NCBI RefSeq assembly: GCF_029265695.1
Contig: NZ_JAJUHW010000002.1
Coordinates: forward strand, 79,674 to 143,673
Length of the DNA: 64,000 nt
Source: Gracilinema caldarium
Lineage (GTDB): Bacteria > Spirochaetota > Spirochaetia > Treponematales > Breznakiellaceae
Reading direction: 5' to 3'
Shown here piece after piece: positions 1 through 10,110 of this stretch (the first letter of the stretch is position 1; the number at the start of each line of letters is the position of its first letter). The translations under genes were made by a program, and so were the position numbers. Under the pieces are notes generated by a model. It did no database searches. It saw only the letters and a program-made list of their open reading frames with translations, and was not told the DNA's origin.

Positions 1-408
1 GGCCTTTCCCTGAACGAGAGCGCCGGCAAGCCCAAGGCTCGGATAGGGATGAAAAAGATAATCGTTAAGAAAATCTGTATAGGAATTAAAAACGGTAAGG
101 GCCGAATCTATTGTTTCTTGATTCGAAGCGTCCCAAATCAGCAGCGCTCCGTCTCCCATGAGCTTGTAATAGGAACAGTTATATCCATATTGATTGACAC
201 AGGAAAGCAGGTTTGTTGTAAAGCTTTGTATGAGCGGAAAGACGATCCTATCATCGTTGCTGCGTAAAAAATCGCTAAAATTACGGATATCGATACACAG
301 TATTAAGGCTTTTTCAATGGTGTTGCCCAAGTATACATTGTCAAAGAAATCGACAGGCATTTTCTTGAGGCCCTGTCGTGTAAGTTCATCAAGTTCTATC
401 GTGTTCAT
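1..408 (-). CDS. class III adenylate/guanylate cyclase domain protein, N-terminal part (runs off left edge)
   Basis: This reading frame is absent from the ORF track because its stop lies outside the window; I translated it by hand from the minus strand. It starts MNTIELDELTRQG and gives 136 residues. The catalytic-domain signatures of class III nucleotidyl cyclases are visible: CIDIRNFSDF, with the first metal-binding Asp, near residue 40, and YYKLMGDGALLIWD, with the second Asp, near residue 80. It probably makes cAMP or cGMP, but the residues that choose the base lie outside the window. No Shine-Dalgarno precedes the ATG. A TACAAT hexamer ends 6 nt before it, so the mRNA may be leaderless. 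The frame stays open upstream to TTG codons, so a slightly longer protein is possible. Family assignment is fairly sure; substrate is unknown. Confidence 0.75.
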   Translation of the reverse strand, partial: MNTIELDELTRQGLKKMPVDFFDNVYLGNTIEKALILCIDIRNFSDFLRSNDDRIVFPLIQSFTTNLLSCVNQYGYNCSYYKLMGDGALLIWDASNQETIDSALTVFNSYTDFLNDYLFHPYPSLGLAGALVQGKA

Positions 409-414
409 GCCCGT

Positions 415-444
415 ATTGTACTCTAAAATAAGCAATCTAGCCAA
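415..444 (-). promoter_or_regulatory. putative sigma-70 promoter of the cyclase gene
   Basis: On the minus strand TTGGCT (-35) is followed after 18 nt by TACAAT (-10), and the ATG begins 6 nt after the -10. Initiation at the usual distance would put the first base of the message at the start codon. A 7-bp inverted repeat, CCAATTT-aaa-AAATTGG (441-457 on the plus strand), overlaps the -35 and could be an operator. Confidence 0.45.
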
Positions 445-466
445 TTTAAAAAATTGGACTTTTTAG

Positions 467-504
467 AAAAAAAGAGGGGTGTTCAACAAATTATTGAACA
501 CCCC
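467..504 (-). terminator. Rho-independent terminator of tRNA-Val
   Basis: A perfect 11-bp stem (GGGGTGTTCAA / TTGAACACCCC, 7-nt loop) occupies 476-504. On the minus strand it is followed by TCTTTTTTT, the classic stem plus U-tract. It lies just downstream of the tRNA in the direction of transcription. Confidence 0.85.
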
Positions 505-512
505 CATGTGTT

Positions 513-586
513 TGGGCGCTGAGAGACTCGAACTCCCGACATCCTCGGTGTAAGCGAGGCGCTCTAGCCAACTGAGCTAAGCGCCC
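513..586 (-). tRNA. tRNA-Val (anticodon UAC)
   Basis: The minus strand folds as a 74-nt cloverleaf including the discriminator A. The acceptor stem is GGGCGCT/AGCGCCC, the D arm GCTCAGTTGGCTAGAGC, the anticodon arm CCTCG-CTTACAC-CGAGG with anticodon TAC, and the T arm GGGAG-TTCGAGT-CTCTC. The terminal CCA is not encoded. It decodes GUA and probably other GUN valine codons. Confidence 0.95.
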
Positions 587-658
587 GATGGGGAGAAACT
601 ATCATAAAGTAGGACGTAAAGTCAAGCCTCTCGGCGATATTTCTCGTTTTTCTGGGGC

Positions 659-687
659 TTGTTAGGCTTTCCAAGTCCATGTATGCT
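659..687 (+). promoter_or_regulatory. putative sigma-70 promoter of uvrA
   Basis: TTGTTA (659-664) and TATGCT (682-687) are 17 nt apart. The ATG at 697 lies 9 nt after the -10, so the transcript would start at or just before it. The upstream in-frame ATG at 679 lies inside this promoter, which argues against it as the translational start. Confidence 0.45.
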
Positions 688-696
688 TACCCAAGT

Positions 697-3534
697 ATGG
701 ATAAATTAATTATTAAAGGTGCCCGGGAACATAATCTTAAAAATATCGATCTTGAACTACCCCGGGACAAACTCATTGTTATTTCGGGACTTTCCGGATC
801 AGGAAAAAGCTCCCTTGCTTTCGATACTATCTTTGCAGAGGGCCAGCGCCGCTATGTAGAGAGCCTTTCCGCCTATGCGCGCCAGTTCCTTGGCCGTATG
901 GATAAACCCGATCTGGATTATATCGAAGGTCTTTCCCCTGCCATATCGATCGAGCAAAAAACAACCCATCGGAATCCACGCTCGACCGTAGGTACGGTCA
1001 CGGAAATATACGACTATTACCGGCTTTTGTATGCCCGTATCGGAATTCCCCATTGTCCATCCTGCGGAAGGGAAATTAAGGAGCAATCGGTGGACCAGAT
1101 GGTGGATACTATTCTATCATTTCAAGAGGGGACCCGGGTGCAGCTTTTAGCTCCCGTCATCCGGGGAAAAAAGGGTGAACACCAGAAAATCCTTGAGGAT
1201 GCACGGAAAGCAGGTTTTGTCAGGGCTCGCATTGACGGTCTCATGGTTAACCTGGAAGATGATATCAAGCTGGACAAACAGAAAAAGCATACGATAGAAA
1301 TTGTGGTAGACCGGCTCGTTATAAGCTCCGATATTCGCTCCCGTCTTGCCGAATCGGTTGAGACTGCCCTTGATTCGGCGGATGGCATTATGCAAGTCAT
1401 TCGTTCCACCGCTGATGGTGATGAGGAGCTTTTTTTCAGCCGACAGAGTGCCTGTCCCGAATGCGGTATATCGATTCCTGAGTTGCAGCCCCGGCTATTT
1501 TCCTTTAACAATCCTTTTGGAGCCTGTCCTGCCTGTACTGGACTGGGAATTAAAATGGAATTTGATCCGGATCTCATTATTCCCGACAAAAGTCTTTCCT
1601 TTAATGAAGGGGGCTGTATTCCCTATAATCCCGATTCCGCTTGGAACAGGAGCCGTTTTGAAAGTCTCGCCCGGCATCTACATTTCAGCCTGGATACTCC
1701 TTTTAATGAACTTCCGAAAAAGGTTCTCGATGCCATTTTATATGGTACTGACGATGCAATCGATGTAGTGTACGAGAATAGGGAGAAAACAGGCAAGTTT
1801 GAATATAAGTCTCGGTTCCCCGGTATTTTGGAGGATCTGAAACGCCGGTATCGGGAGAGCCAAAGTCAGGGGGTTCGGGATTGGCTTGAAAAGTTTATGA
1901 GCCAGAAACCCTGTGAAGTCTGCGGCGGACGGAGACTCAAACCAGAGGCCCTCTCGGTTACGGTCGGGGGCAAAAATATTCATGAATTGAGCAGCCTTTC
2001 GGTAGCCGATTCACTTGCATTTTTTGATTCTATTCGCTTTACCGACACGGAACGGACTATTGCAAAGCAGATCCTAAAAGAAATTGTATCCCGCCTGGGC
2101 TTTATGAAAAATGTGGGTCTCGACTATCTCACTTTGGAAAGAAAAGCTGCGACCCTTTCAGGCGGAGAGGCCCAGCGGATCCGGCTTGCTACCCAGATTG
2201 GTTCAAGCCTTGTGGGTGTGCTCTATATTCTCGATGAACCTTCAATCGGTCTCCATCAGCGGGACAACCAGCGGCTTATCGATACTCTCATCTATTTGCG
2301 GAATATCGGCAATACCCTCATCGTGGTAGAACATGATGAGCAGACCCTCCGGACCGCAGATTATATTGTTGATTTGGGGCCCGGAGCTGGTGTTCACGGC
2401 GGTAAGGTGATTGCCCAGGGGACACCGGAAGAGGTAATGAAGGTAAAGGATAGCCTTACCGGTCAATACCTTGCGGGAACCCTTTTTATGGAACTGCCAA
2501 AGGAGCGGCGGAGGGGAAACGGGCGCTTTATAAAGCTTAAAAATGCCTCAGAACATAATCTCAAGGGGATAGATGTGTCTATTCCCCTCGGAGCCTTTAC
2601 CTGTATTACCGGTGTCTCCGGTTCTGGAAAATCAACACTTCTCTCTGATGTACTCTATCCTGCAATATCTAACAGGGTAAGTGGGACTAGTTATACAGAG
2701 GGTGCATACGAAAGCATAGAAGGAGTCGAATACATCGACAAGGTTATAAATATTGATCAGAGCCCCATCGGCCGAACTCCCCGGTCAAACCCTGCAACCT
2801 ATGTGGGCGTTTTTTCTGGCATCCGGGATCTTTTTGCGGCCCTTCCCGAGGCTAAAACCAGGGGTTACAAGCCTGGCCGTTTTTCCTTTAACGTTAAGGG
2901 CGGAAGGTGTGAAAACTGTCAGGGAGACGGAACGATTAAGATAGAAATGAACTTTCTCCCCGATGTTTATATTACCTGTGATGTCTGTCATGGAAGGCGT
3001 TTTAATAAGGAAACTCTGGAAGTACGCTATAAGGGCAAAAATATTGCCGATGTTCTTGATATGACCATAGAGGAAGCTGCAGAGTTTTTTGCGTTTATCC
3101 CCCATGTGGCTCGCAAACTGGAAACTTTACTTTCTGTCGGTCTTGGGTACATCAAACTAGGCCAGTCTGCCTTAACCCTTTCGGGTGGAGAGGCCCAGCG
3201 GGTTAAGCTTGCTTTGGAGCTTTCTAAACGTTCTACAGGAAAAACCCTCTATATTCTGGATGAACCTACCACGGGGCTCCATTTTGCCGACGTAAAACAG
3301 CTTATGGAAGTGATTCAGAGGCTTGTGGACGGAGGAAATACGGTGGTTATGATAGAGCACAATCTGGATGTAATACTGCAGGCCGATTATATCATAGATC
3401 TTGGCCCTGAAGGGGGAGACCGGGGAGGTTCTGTAGTGGTGACCGGAACACCGGAAGAGGTAGCTGCCTGTGAAAAGTCCTATACAGGGTATTATATAAA
3501 AGAGCAGCTTGAACGGAGCCTGTCCAATCGATGA
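697..3534 (+). CDS. uvrA: excinuclease ABC subunit A (UvrA)
   Basis: Damage-recognition ATPase of nucleotide excision repair; it loads UvrB at lesions. The protein has the duplicated ABC layout: Walker [14 protein letters not shown] near residue 30, a UvrA signature LSGGEAQR near 487, a second Walker [10 protein letters not shown] near 637 and a second LSGGEAQR near 830. Zinc-finger cysteines are visible (CPSCGREI and the CENCQGDG...CDVCHGRR module in the C-terminal half). I chose the ATG at 697 ([16 protein letters not shown], 945 aa) over 679 because UvrA proteins normally begin this way and because 679 falls within a candidate promoter. There is no clear Shine-Dalgarno. The stop overlaps the next gene by 4 nt (ATGA), so the two are probably cotranscribed. 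Confidence 0.97.
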   Translation: MDKLIIKGAREHNLKNIDLELPRDKLIVISGLSGSGKSSLAFDTIFAEGQRRYVESLSAYARQFLGRMDKPDLDYIEGLSPAISIEQKTTHRNPRSTVGTVTEIYDYYRLLYARIGIPHCPSCGREIKEQSVDQMVDTILSFQEGTRVQLLAPVIRGKKGEHQKILEDARKAGFVRARIDGLMVNLEDDIKLDKQKKHTIEIVVDRLVISSDIRSRLAESVETALDSADGIMQVIRSTADGDEELFFSRQSACPECGISIPELQPRLFSFNNPFGACPACTGLGIKMEFDPDLIIPDKSLSFNEGGCIPYNPDSAWNRSRFESLARHLHFSLDTPFNELPKKVLDAILYGTDDAIDVVYENREKTGKFEYKSRFPGILEDLKRRYRESQSQGVRDWLEKFMSQKPCEVCGGRRLKPEALSVTVGGKNIHELSSLSVADSLAFFDSIRFTDTERTIAKQILKEIVSRLGFMKNVGLDYLTLERKAATLSGGEAQRIRLATQIGSSLVGVLYILDEPSIGLHQRDNQRLIDTLIYLRNIGNTLIVVEHDEQTLRTADYIVDLGPGAGVHGGKVIAQGTPEEVMKVKDSLTGQYLAGTLFMELPKERRRGNGRFIKLKNASEHNLKGIDVSIPLGAFTCITGVSGSGKSTLLSDVLYPAISNRVSGTSYTEGAYESIEGVEYIDKVINIDQSPIGRTPRSNPATYVGVFSGIRDLFAALPEAKTRGYKPGRFSFNVKGGRCENCQGDGTIKIEMNFLPDVYITCDVCHGRRFNKETLEVRYKGKNIADVLDMTIEEAAEFFAFIPHVARKLETLLSVGLGYIKLGQSALTLSGGEAQRVKLALELSKRSTGKTLYILDEPTTGLHFADVKQLMEVIQRLVDGGNTVVMIEHNLDVILQADYIIDLGPEGGDRGGSVVVTGTPEEVAACEKSYTGYYIKEQLERSLSNR

Positions 3535-6500
3535 GAAAATTCGCTGCAATTTCGATTTCTGCGATGGTTTTCATGGCAGGACTTTTAGGTGCCCAAACTG
3601 AAGGCGCCAGTCCCATTTCCAATTCCCCATCTGGGCCTCAGGTTTCAGCCGATTCTGAAGACGCTGCATTTCAAGAGCCCAATTATATCGAGATGGATAT
3701 CCGTACATCTCGGCTTGAAGAACTGGCAGACTGGTGCCGCAGGCTGGGGCTTTCCGATGCGGGGACCTGGGAAGAACTCGCCGGAAGGCTGCGGACCTTT
3801 TACGGGATTGCAGCTCCTGCTGCTGAAACGAAAGAAGGGCGGACCATTACCATAGAATCTGCCCGCAGTTCTGAATATTTTACCCTTGAAAGTGTAAATG
3901 AATCCTATGCTCGGCTTAAGGGTGCGGTCATTATAACGGTAAAAGACGGAGATTTTGCCCACCGGCTCAAGGCAGACGAGGTTCTTTTTAACCGAAGCCG
4001 TAACAGTATAACCGCCACTGGAGCTGTTGAGTATGTCAAGGAAGGGGGCGGTGTAAAAGAGGTTTTTAAGGGCGACTCTATTTCTATCAATGTGGATACC
4101 TGGGAAGGTCTATTCCTGGGCGGAGCTTCCGAGCGATCCTTACAGGATAAAACGACAGCTTATCGTTTTGCGGGGGAAGTAATTTCCCGGGACGAGGAAG
4201 AGGTAACTGTTTTACAGAATGCAACTATTACCAGTGCATCCAGGGACGACCCCTATTGGTCTATAGGGGCGGCAAAATTGTGGCTCCTTCCGAGCTCCGA
4301 TTGGGCCATGGCTCATGCGGTTTTAAAGGTTGGGGAAATTCCCCTTTTATATATTCCGTTTATTTATCTCCCCGGGGACGAAGTGGTTTTTCATCCTGTT
4401 TTAGGATACCGATCTCGTGAAGGGTCCTTTGTCCAAACCACAACCTACCTGCTTGGGAGGCCGAAGGCGACAAGCGCTTCGGAAAATTCTATAACAAAAA
4501 TACTCGGCTCTGCTTCTGATACGGAACGGAAGCAGGAAGGCCTGTTTTTGCGAAGCACAGGCCAGCGAATAGTTAACCAGGATGGCCCAAGCCTGAGTAT
4601 TCTTTTTGATATTTATACTAATTTGGGTGCCTATGCAGGACTCAATGCAAGCTTTCCGAAAGGTGGGATTTTAGGTAAAACAGATTTGTCAATTGGGCTT
4701 GGACTTACCAGGGATGTATATCAAGTCCTACCCAATTATTATACACCGTTTAAAAATAATGATGGTATAAGCAACTGGAACACATCGGATATTTTTGGGT
4801 ATCCAATACCTTTTCGGTATCGTTTTAAAACTACAGGTACTTTGCAAAGTCCCTTTTTTTCGTTTAATTGGGAGTTTCCGTTATATTCAGATCCCTATGT
4901 GGATCGGGACTTTCTGAATAGGACAGAATCAATGGATTGGCTCCAGATGATTAAGGAAGGGAGCAGTCAGACCCAAACAAGTACTGCCAATCAAGTATCG
5001 ACCCTGGGCTCATACCAGTGGAGATTCAATGTAGCCTTTCCTGGCCCTGTTTTTGAAATTAAGCCTTCTATTGTCACCTTGTCAGTCAATTCCTTATCTT
5101 CATCTCTTTATTTTAATACCCGGTCAGTCAGCAATCCAGCTTCTCCTTTGGATGCACTCTTTTTTTATCCAGAGCGGTTTACCCTGTACTCAACAAATTT
5201 TTCGCTTCGGGGATCCCTCGTTACTCCTTCTACGAGCCAGCTTGCTTCCTCGTCATCCAGTACACAGCAAGGTACCAGCGCTGTTACTGTTCCCGCTGAC
5301 TTGAAGGTCCCGGATGTCTGGTCCCCTTGGGCTGCCGAAAAGACAAGGGATTCCGTTCAAGATCGTTCCGTACTTGCAGAGATTTCTGATCCCCTGGAGA
5401 CTTTGCAGCCCCCGGCTCTCCAGCAGACTTTTACCGTAACAAGCGCCCAAAGCCCCTATAAAATGCAAATGGATTACAGCTTTAATCCAGCTATTTCGAC
5501 TGAGCTTTTCTTCCGCTCCAACGCCTCCCATTGGCCGACCAAAGATGCAGTTCGTTGGGATGACTTCGCTTCCATTTTTACCAATTTCCGAGGCGATGCA
5601 AACATTGGATTATCTGTTGCAGATCCTTCTAATATGCTTTCTGCCTCATGGAAATTAACGAATCAAAGCGCACTGCAAATATACAACTATATGAACCAGG
5701 AGGCCGAAGAATATGATACCCAAACCGAGCGGGAAACGGCGCTGCTTCGCAGCTATGCAGGAACCTATAACAATGTAATACCGGAATTAAGCTTTAAAAT
5801 TGCTCCTTTTGTGCAGGACGAAATCTGGAAAACTACAAGTTTTCAGTATGTGCTGCGAGGTACCCTGGTAAAAACGGCATTTGTGGGCGATGCGGCTACC
5901 GGGGAATGGCTAACTAACATGGGAGAATGGACAAAAGAATATGTTTCAAGCCATCAAATACAGCTGAATTTAGCGGCCAGTACAAGTTCGCTTTCCCAGA
6001 ATAGCTCATTTTCCCTGGAATTACCGCCCAGGGATAGCTCTTTAAAAAGCACTGTGAATGTATCATACGGGATTAGCCGTTCGAGCCTTTCTTTCTCGAT
6101 TGCAGATCCCTTTGGAGAGCCGGTTTTTAAGCCCCTTACCGCTTCGGAAGAGATAAAATTGAGGGAAAAACTCAGTATTAAACAGGATCTCATCTATGAT
6201 CCGGAACTGAAGGCTCTTACATCTTGGAACACCGGGGCTGTTTTAGGGCCAGCTTCGCTAAACTATCGGGCTGCAAGAAATCAAGGTTCCGGAACATTAG
6301 AACCGGTGGCATTTTCTCTTGGATACATCAATGTATTTAACTACAATACACTATGGAAAAACAGGATTGCCTATACCTTGGATATCAACAGTAGTCTGAA
6401 TATGGATCTCCAGCGCTATACCAACTCGGTGTTTACCTTTACGATGGGGACTACGGTCAAGATTGCCCAGTTTCTCGACCTCAGTTTCAGCACTAAATCT

Positions 6501-6857
6501 CAAAATTCTGTTGTATTCCGGTATATGCAGAACTGGCCGATATGGAAAACCCCCGATTTTATGCCAGGGGAACAGAATCTTTTGGTGGATCTGCTTAATT
6601 CCTTCAGATTCGATAATGAAGAACTGCGAAAAAAGTCCGGTTTTAAGCTTAAATCCCTCAGTTTTAAGGCGGTCCACTATCTCGGAGACTGGAATGCCAC
6701 ATTAGGAATAGATTTAAATCCCTATTTGAATAACGCAATAGTCCCTAAACGCTACCAATTTAATACTTCTGTTTCCTTCCTTGTTCAATGGATTCCCATT
6801 CCAGAATTCAAAACTGAAACCTTTAGCGATACAAAGAATGGATTCATATTCAAGTAA
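3531..6857 (+). CDS. LptD/OstA-like outer-membrane beta-barrel protein
   Basis: Large exported protein (1108 aa) with a signal peptide ([22 protein letters not shown]). An N-terminal OstA/LptA-like beta-jellyroll segment at about residues 100-230 has strands such as [12 protein letters not shown] and [20 protein letters not shown] long C-terminal region rich in alternating aromatic and polar strands is typical of outer-membrane barrels. In Gram-negatives LptD inserts lipopolysaccharide into the outer leaflet; in treponemes, many of which lack classic LPS, the substrate is uncertain and may be a glycolipid. Translation is coupled to uvrA through an ATGA overlap, an arrangement I recall from other treponemes. 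Family placement is good; substrate is inference. Confidence 0.8.
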   Translation: MRKFAAISISAMVFMAGLLGAQTEGASPISNSPSGPQVSADSEDAAFQEPNYIEMDIRTSRLEELADWCRRLGLSDAGTWEELAGRLRTFYGIAAPAAETKEGRTITIESARSSEYFTLESVNESYARLKGAVIITVKDGDFAHRLKADEVLFNRSRNSITATGAVEYVKEGGGVKEVFKGDSISINVDTWEGLFLGGASERSLQDKTTAYRFAGEVISRDEEEVTVLQNATITSASRDDPYWSIGAAKLWLLPSSDWAMAHAVLKVGEIPLLYIPFIYLPGDEVVFHPVLGYRSREGSFVQTTTYLLGRPKATSASENSITKILGSASDTERKQEGLFLRSTGQRIVNQDGPSLSILFDIYTNLGAYAGLNASFPKGGILGKTDLSIGLGLTRDVYQVLPNYYTPFKNNDGISNWNTSDIFGYPIPFRYRFKTTGTLQSPFFSFNWEFPLYSDPYVDRDFLNRTESMDWLQMIKEGSSQTQTSTANQVSTLGSYQWRFNVAFPGPVFEIKPSIVTLSVNSLSSSLYFNTRSVSNPASPLDALFFYPERFTLYSTNFSLRGSLVTPSTSQLASSSSSTQQGTSAVTVPADLKVPDVWSPWAAEKTRDSVQDRSVLAEISDPLETLQPPALQQTFTVTSAQSPYKMQMDYSFNPAISTELFFRSNASHWPTKDAVRWDDFASIFTNFRGDANIGLSVADPSNMLSASWKLTNQSALQIYNYMNQEAEEYDTQTERETALLRSYAGTYNNVIPELSFKIAPFVQDEIWKTTSFQYVLRGTLVKTAFVGDAATGEWLTNMGEWTKEYVSSHQIQLNLAASTSSLSQNSSFSLELPPRDSSLKSTVNVSYGISRSSLSFSIADPFGEPVFKPLTASEEIKLREKLSIKQDLIYDPELKALTSWNTGAVLGPASLNYRAARNQGSGTLEPVAFSLGYINVFNYNTLWKNRIAYTLDINSSLNMDLQRYTNSVFTFTMGTTVKIAQFLDLSFSTKSQNSVVFRYMQNWPIWKTPDFMPGEQNLLVDLLNSFRFDNEELRKKSGFKLKSLSFKAVHYLGDWNATLGIDLNPYLNNAIVPKRYQFNTSVSFLVQWIPIPEFKTETFSDTKNGFIFK

Positions 6858-6862
6858 TGCCC

Positions 6863-6889
6863 TTGACGTGACCCCCAGGCCTCTATAAA
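6863..6889 (+). promoter_or_regulatory. putative promoter of the phoH operon
   Basis: TTGACG (6863-6868) and TATAAA (6884-6889) are separated by 15 nt, slightly short. Initiation about 7 nt after the -10 would place the first transcribed bases at the left arm of the hairpin at 6894-6942. No other promoter-like pair was seen between the LptD-like gene and phoH. Confidence 0.4.
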
Positions 6890-6893
6890 CTTT

Positions 6894-6942
6894 CCCCTAA
6901 CATGCAATTGAAATGGTTTATGTTTCAACTACATGTTAGGGG
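6894..6942 (+). promoter_or_regulatory. inverted repeat / RNA hairpin masking the phoH ribosome-binding site and ATG
   Basis: CCCCTAACATG (6894-6904) is the exact reverse complement of CATGTTAGGGG (6932-6942). Within it, TTGAAA (6908-6913) pairs in register with TTTCAA (6923-6928), giving a long, nearly continuous stem. The right arm contains both the annotated ATG (6933) and the only Shine-Dalgarno-like stretch (AGGGG). There is no U-tract, so it does not look like a terminator. A DNA operator is the alternative. Confidence 0.6.
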
Positions 6943-7922
6943 TTCCTTTGGACAGTAATGTAACCATTATTTTGGATAGTCAAGATATTGCAAGCGGTGT
7001 CTGCGGCGCTAATGACAGTAACCTGCGGGTGATAGAAAAATCCTTGGGTGGACATATTGCCACTAAAGGAAATGTATTGCGGCTGGAGGGCTATGATGAG
7101 GCACTGCAAAACCGCATAAAGCTTATCATCGATCATCTTATCGATGCGGTCCGAAAGGGTGAACACCCGTCTCCTGAATATGTGCGGTCCTTGACTGTTA
7201 CCCTCGAGTCGGGTCCTCTGGAGCAGGGCGAGGCCGCTAAAGTTCTGGATCCGCTGCGAGAAGGGGTTATTCAAATACCAAATGGTTTTGGCAGGGTATA
7301 CCCGCGGACACTCAACCAAGCAGCCTATATCCAAGGGATTCGCACCCATGAAATAGTGTTCTGTGTCGGTCCTGCGGGTACGGGGAAAACCTTTCTTGCA
7401 GTTGCGGAAGCACTCAGGCAGGTATTATCTAAAAAACGCCGTAAACTCGTACTTACCCGTCCGGTTGTGGAAGCCGGTGAAAGTCTGGGTTTCTTGCCAG
7501 GAGATCTGGCTCAGAAAATCAATCCTTATCTGCGCCCGCTGTACGATGCCATGGAAGCCTTGGTGCCCTACGAAACCATTCGCAGAATGGAAGATAATCG
7601 GGCTATAGAAATAGCCCCCCTGGCTTATATGCGGGGCCGAAGTTTGAACGACTGTATTATAATCCTTGATGAAGCCCAAAACACCACAAAGGAACAGATG
7701 AAAATGTTTCTTACCCGTATAGGAGAGGGATCTCAAGCCATTGTGACCGGTGATACGACGCAGATAGATTTGCCCCGCCGCAGTGACTCGGGGTTGCTCC
7801 ATGCTATTTCGTTGCTTCATAATGTGGAGGGGCTCTATTTTTCGTATCTCAATACCGCTGATGTGGTACGAAACCCCCTTATTAAAAAGATCATCCAAGC
7901 CTATGACCATGAATCAAAATAA
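6933..7922 (+). CDS. PhoH-family ATPase
   Basis: Cytoplasmic P-loop ATPase of the PhoH family (329 aa), often linked to RNA metabolism. Walker A GPAGTGKTFLAVAEAL lies near residue 146, Walker B IILDEAQNTT near 243, and SQAIVTGDTTQIDLP downstream matches the sensor region. The N-terminal segment (NDSNLRVIEKSLGGHI) matches the family. Start choice is open: ATG 6933 has no ribosome-binding site, whereas TTG 6948 has AGGGG five nt upstream and would give MDSNVTIILD. It is the first gene of a run phoH-pgpH-ybeY-tlyC-TPR and overlaps the next gene by about 20 nt. The phoH-pgpH-ybeY order is common in bacteria. Confidence 0.93.
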   Translation: MLGVPLDSNVTIILDSQDIASGVCGANDSNLRVIEKSLGGHIATKGNVLRLEGYDEALQNRIKLIIDHLIDAVRKGEHPSPEYVRSLTVTLESGPLEQGEAAKVLDPLREGVIQIPNGFGRVYPRTLNQAAYIQGIRTHEIVFCVGPAGTGKTFLAVAEALRQVLSKKRRKLVLTRPVVEAGESLGFLPGDLAQKINPYLRPLYDAMEALVPYETIRRMEDNRAIEIAPLAYMRGRSLNDCIIILDEAQNTTKEQMKMFLTRIGEGSQAIVTGDTTQIDLPRRSDSGLLHAISLLHNVEGLYFSYLNTADVVRNPLIKKIIQAYDHESK

Positions 7923-10110
7923 TTCTTTTTTAAGCTCCCTATGGCCCCATAAGATCCGCTTTTGGCCTGCTCTGGCTATAAGTGCAACCTTTGCCATGAT
8001 TCTTTTTGTTACCCTGGGCAATATAGGCAGTTCCGCTGCGAATAGTCCAATACTCCGTGAATTTGAAGTCGGCAAGGTTGCTGAACGGGATTTTATTGCG
8101 GATAAATCAATATCTTATGTGGACGATGAAGCTACACAGCTCCGCAAAAAAGCCCAGGAGCACTTGGTACCCGCGGTTTTTCGCTATTCTACCGATGCAA
8201 CAAGAGATGCCCTTGCCATGTTTGGCCGTTTTAAGTCCATGGTACGTTCCCTTTTTACAAACCGGGTATCTGCTGACGCCTTCAGATTGGGAATACAGGC
8301 AGAATACCCTGGAATGTTTCCCCAGCAAGTACTCGAGACCCTGTATCGAAGCCCCTCACGGGAACGGTTTTTAGAATATGCCGAATCGGTTTTAAAAATT
8401 CTCTTAGAGGAAGGAATTTTTGCCACGGGTAAACTGAATCTGGATCTATACAATCCGGACCAGGTAGAAGTGATTCGCAAAGGGGCAATCCGTACTGAGC
8501 GAGAACGGATTCCTATTAACCGTATGGTTACTTTAATCACCGCTAAAGAGCGAATCGCAGAAATTGCAAGTTCAGGTTCCTATCCCTCAAGTTTTACGTC
8601 CATAGCTCCCTATATCCTGACACCCTTTGTGGTCGAAAATGTGTTTTTTTCGCAGGAGGATACTAATCTTCGTCTCGAAGAGACCAGGGCTCGGTTAGAA
8701 CCGGTGATTAGGCAAATTGAGCGGGGTGAACGGATTATTAAAAAAGGGTCCATAGTTTCAAAAGACGATTTAGCTCGGATTAAAGCGCTGAATCAAGGCA
8801 AGGATCGGCAGAATCCAATTTATATAATGGGCCTTGTAGGGATGCTGCTCTTTTCATTTGGGCTGCTTCTATTTATGACAAGCCCTGCAATGGTGGGGAG
8901 AAAGCTTGAAGCAAAGGAGATTTACTTTCTCACTATTTTAGGGGGACTATACGGTATCAGCGCTATTGTTCTTTCCAGAATGATAGGAATAGAGTACCTC
9001 TCACTGGCTGTTTTTGTGCCTACTGCTCTTTTTGTTATGCTCCCCGCCGTTATTACTGGCGGAAGAACCGCCACCGCTATAGCCATATCAATGCCCGTCA
9101 TCGCCTTTGCCCTTGGGGCCTATGATGAGCAGGCCTTCCTGTTTGCCCTCGCTGCGGGCATAACGGGAGTTTTCTCTATGCGGGCGGCGGAGCGGCGTAT
9201 AGACCTTATTAAAGCCGGATTGTTTGTGGCTGCGATGCAGGCTCTCTTTTCACTGGTCCTGCTTCTCTTTGATCAGAGTCCCCTTTCTGTATTTCCCATG
9301 GTGATATTCTGGTCAGCTTTTAATGGACTTATTTGCGGTATGCTGGTGCTCGCCTTTTTGCCCCTGCTCGAACAGTGGCTCAATGCAACGACGACATTTA
9401 GGCTTATGGAACTGGCAGATCTCAATTCTCCGGTCTTAAAGCGGCTTCTTACCGTAGCGCCCGGAACCTATAGTCATTCGGTTACGGTGGCCAACTTAGC
9501 TGAGTCTGCCTGCAGAGATATTGGGGCTAATGCGCTTCTTGCCCGGGTTGGAGCCTATTATCATGACATTGGAAAAATGGATCAGCCCGATTATTTTATC
9601 GAAAATCAGGCTGCCTATAACAAGCATGATGAACTTGCTCCGCGGCTCTCTGCGACTATTATAAGAAGCCATGTAAAGCTCGGTATTGAAAAAGCTCGGG
9701 CCCTTGGTCTTCCGCAAGCGGTCATTGATATTATATCAGAACATCATGGAAATTCGGTTATAGCCTGGTTTTACAATGAGGCTCTAAAGCGGGAGGATCA
9801 GGTCAAGGCCGATGATTTTTCTTATCCTGGCAATCCTCCGCGCAGCAAAGAATCGGCGGTAGTCATGCTGGCCGATACGGTAGAAGCTGCCATGCGCACC
9901 CTCAAAAAGCCCACAATTACCAAAATTGAAAAATTTGTTCATGAACTGATTATTGGTAAATTTGAACAGGGACAACTTGATCAATCAGAATTAACATTTA
10001 AGGATTTGGAATTGATTAAAAGCGCCTTCGTCCGCGTCTTAGCTGGACACTATCATTCGAGAATTGAATATCCAAAAATAAGCCGGGAGGTTCCCTTTGA
10101 ACAGGGTTGA
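7903..10110 (+). CDS. 7TM-HD family phosphohydrolase (PgpH/YqfF-like)
   Basis: Integral-membrane HD-domain hydrolase of about 735 aa. Members studied in Firmicutes (PgpH) hydrolyse cyclic di-AMP. One N-terminal membrane segment (FWPALAISATFAMILFVTLG) is followed by a large extracytoplasmic 7TMR-HDED domain with EVGKVAERDF. A multi-pass region runs from about residue 305 to 510. The cytoplasmic HD domain has YSHSVTVANLAE, YYHDIGKMDQPDYF near residue 551 and ISEHHGNSVI. The ORF track begins at 7783, inside phoH; I place the start at ATG 7903 (MTMNQNNSF) or 7909, a short overlap with phoH. No diadenylate cyclase gene lies in this window, so c-di-AMP as substrate is family inference. Confidence 0.9.
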   Translation: MTMNQNNSFLSSLWPHKIRFWPALAISATFAMILFVTLGNIGSSAANSPILREFEVGKVAERDFIADKSISYVDDEATQLRKKAQEHLVPAVFRYSTDATRDALAMFGRFKSMVRSLFTNRVSADAFRLGIQAEYPGMFPQQVLETLYRSPSRERFLEYAESVLKILLEEGIFATGKLNLDLYNPDQVEVIRKGAIRTERERIPINRMVTLITAKERIAEIASSGSYPSSFTSIAPYILTPFVVENVFFSQEDTNLRLEETRARLEPVIRQIERGERIIKKGSIVSKDDLARIKALNQGKDRQNPIYIMGLVGMLLFSFGLLLFMTSPAMVGRKLEAKEIYFLTILGGLYGISAIVLSRMIGIEYLSLAVFVPTALFVMLPAVITGGRTATAIAISMPVIAFALGAYDEQAFLFALAAGITGVFSMRAAERRIDLIKAGLFVAAMQALFSLVLLLFDQSPLSVFPMVIFWSAFNGLICGMLVLAFLPLLEQWLNATTTFRLMELADLNSPVLKRLLTVAPGTYSHSVTVANLAESACRDIGANALLARVGAYYHDIGKMDQPDYFIENQAAYNKHDELAPRLSATIIRSHVKLGIEKARALGLPQAVIDIISEHHGNSVIAWFYNEALKREDQVKADDFSYPGNPPRSKESAVVMLADTVEAAMRTLKKPTITKIEKFVHELIIGKFEQGQLDQSELTFKDLELIKSAFVRVLAGHYHSRIEYPKISREVPFEQG

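Noticed and set aside
679-696. Longer uvrA start (MYAYPS) in the ORF track
   Set aside because: It lies within the likely promoter, and UvrA proteins start with the MDKLIIKGA-type segment.
7783-7902. Long N-terminal extension of the 7TM-HD protein in the ORF track
   Set aside because: It overlaps the conserved end of phoH in another frame and has no family resemblance; ATG 7903 or 7909 gives the normal start.
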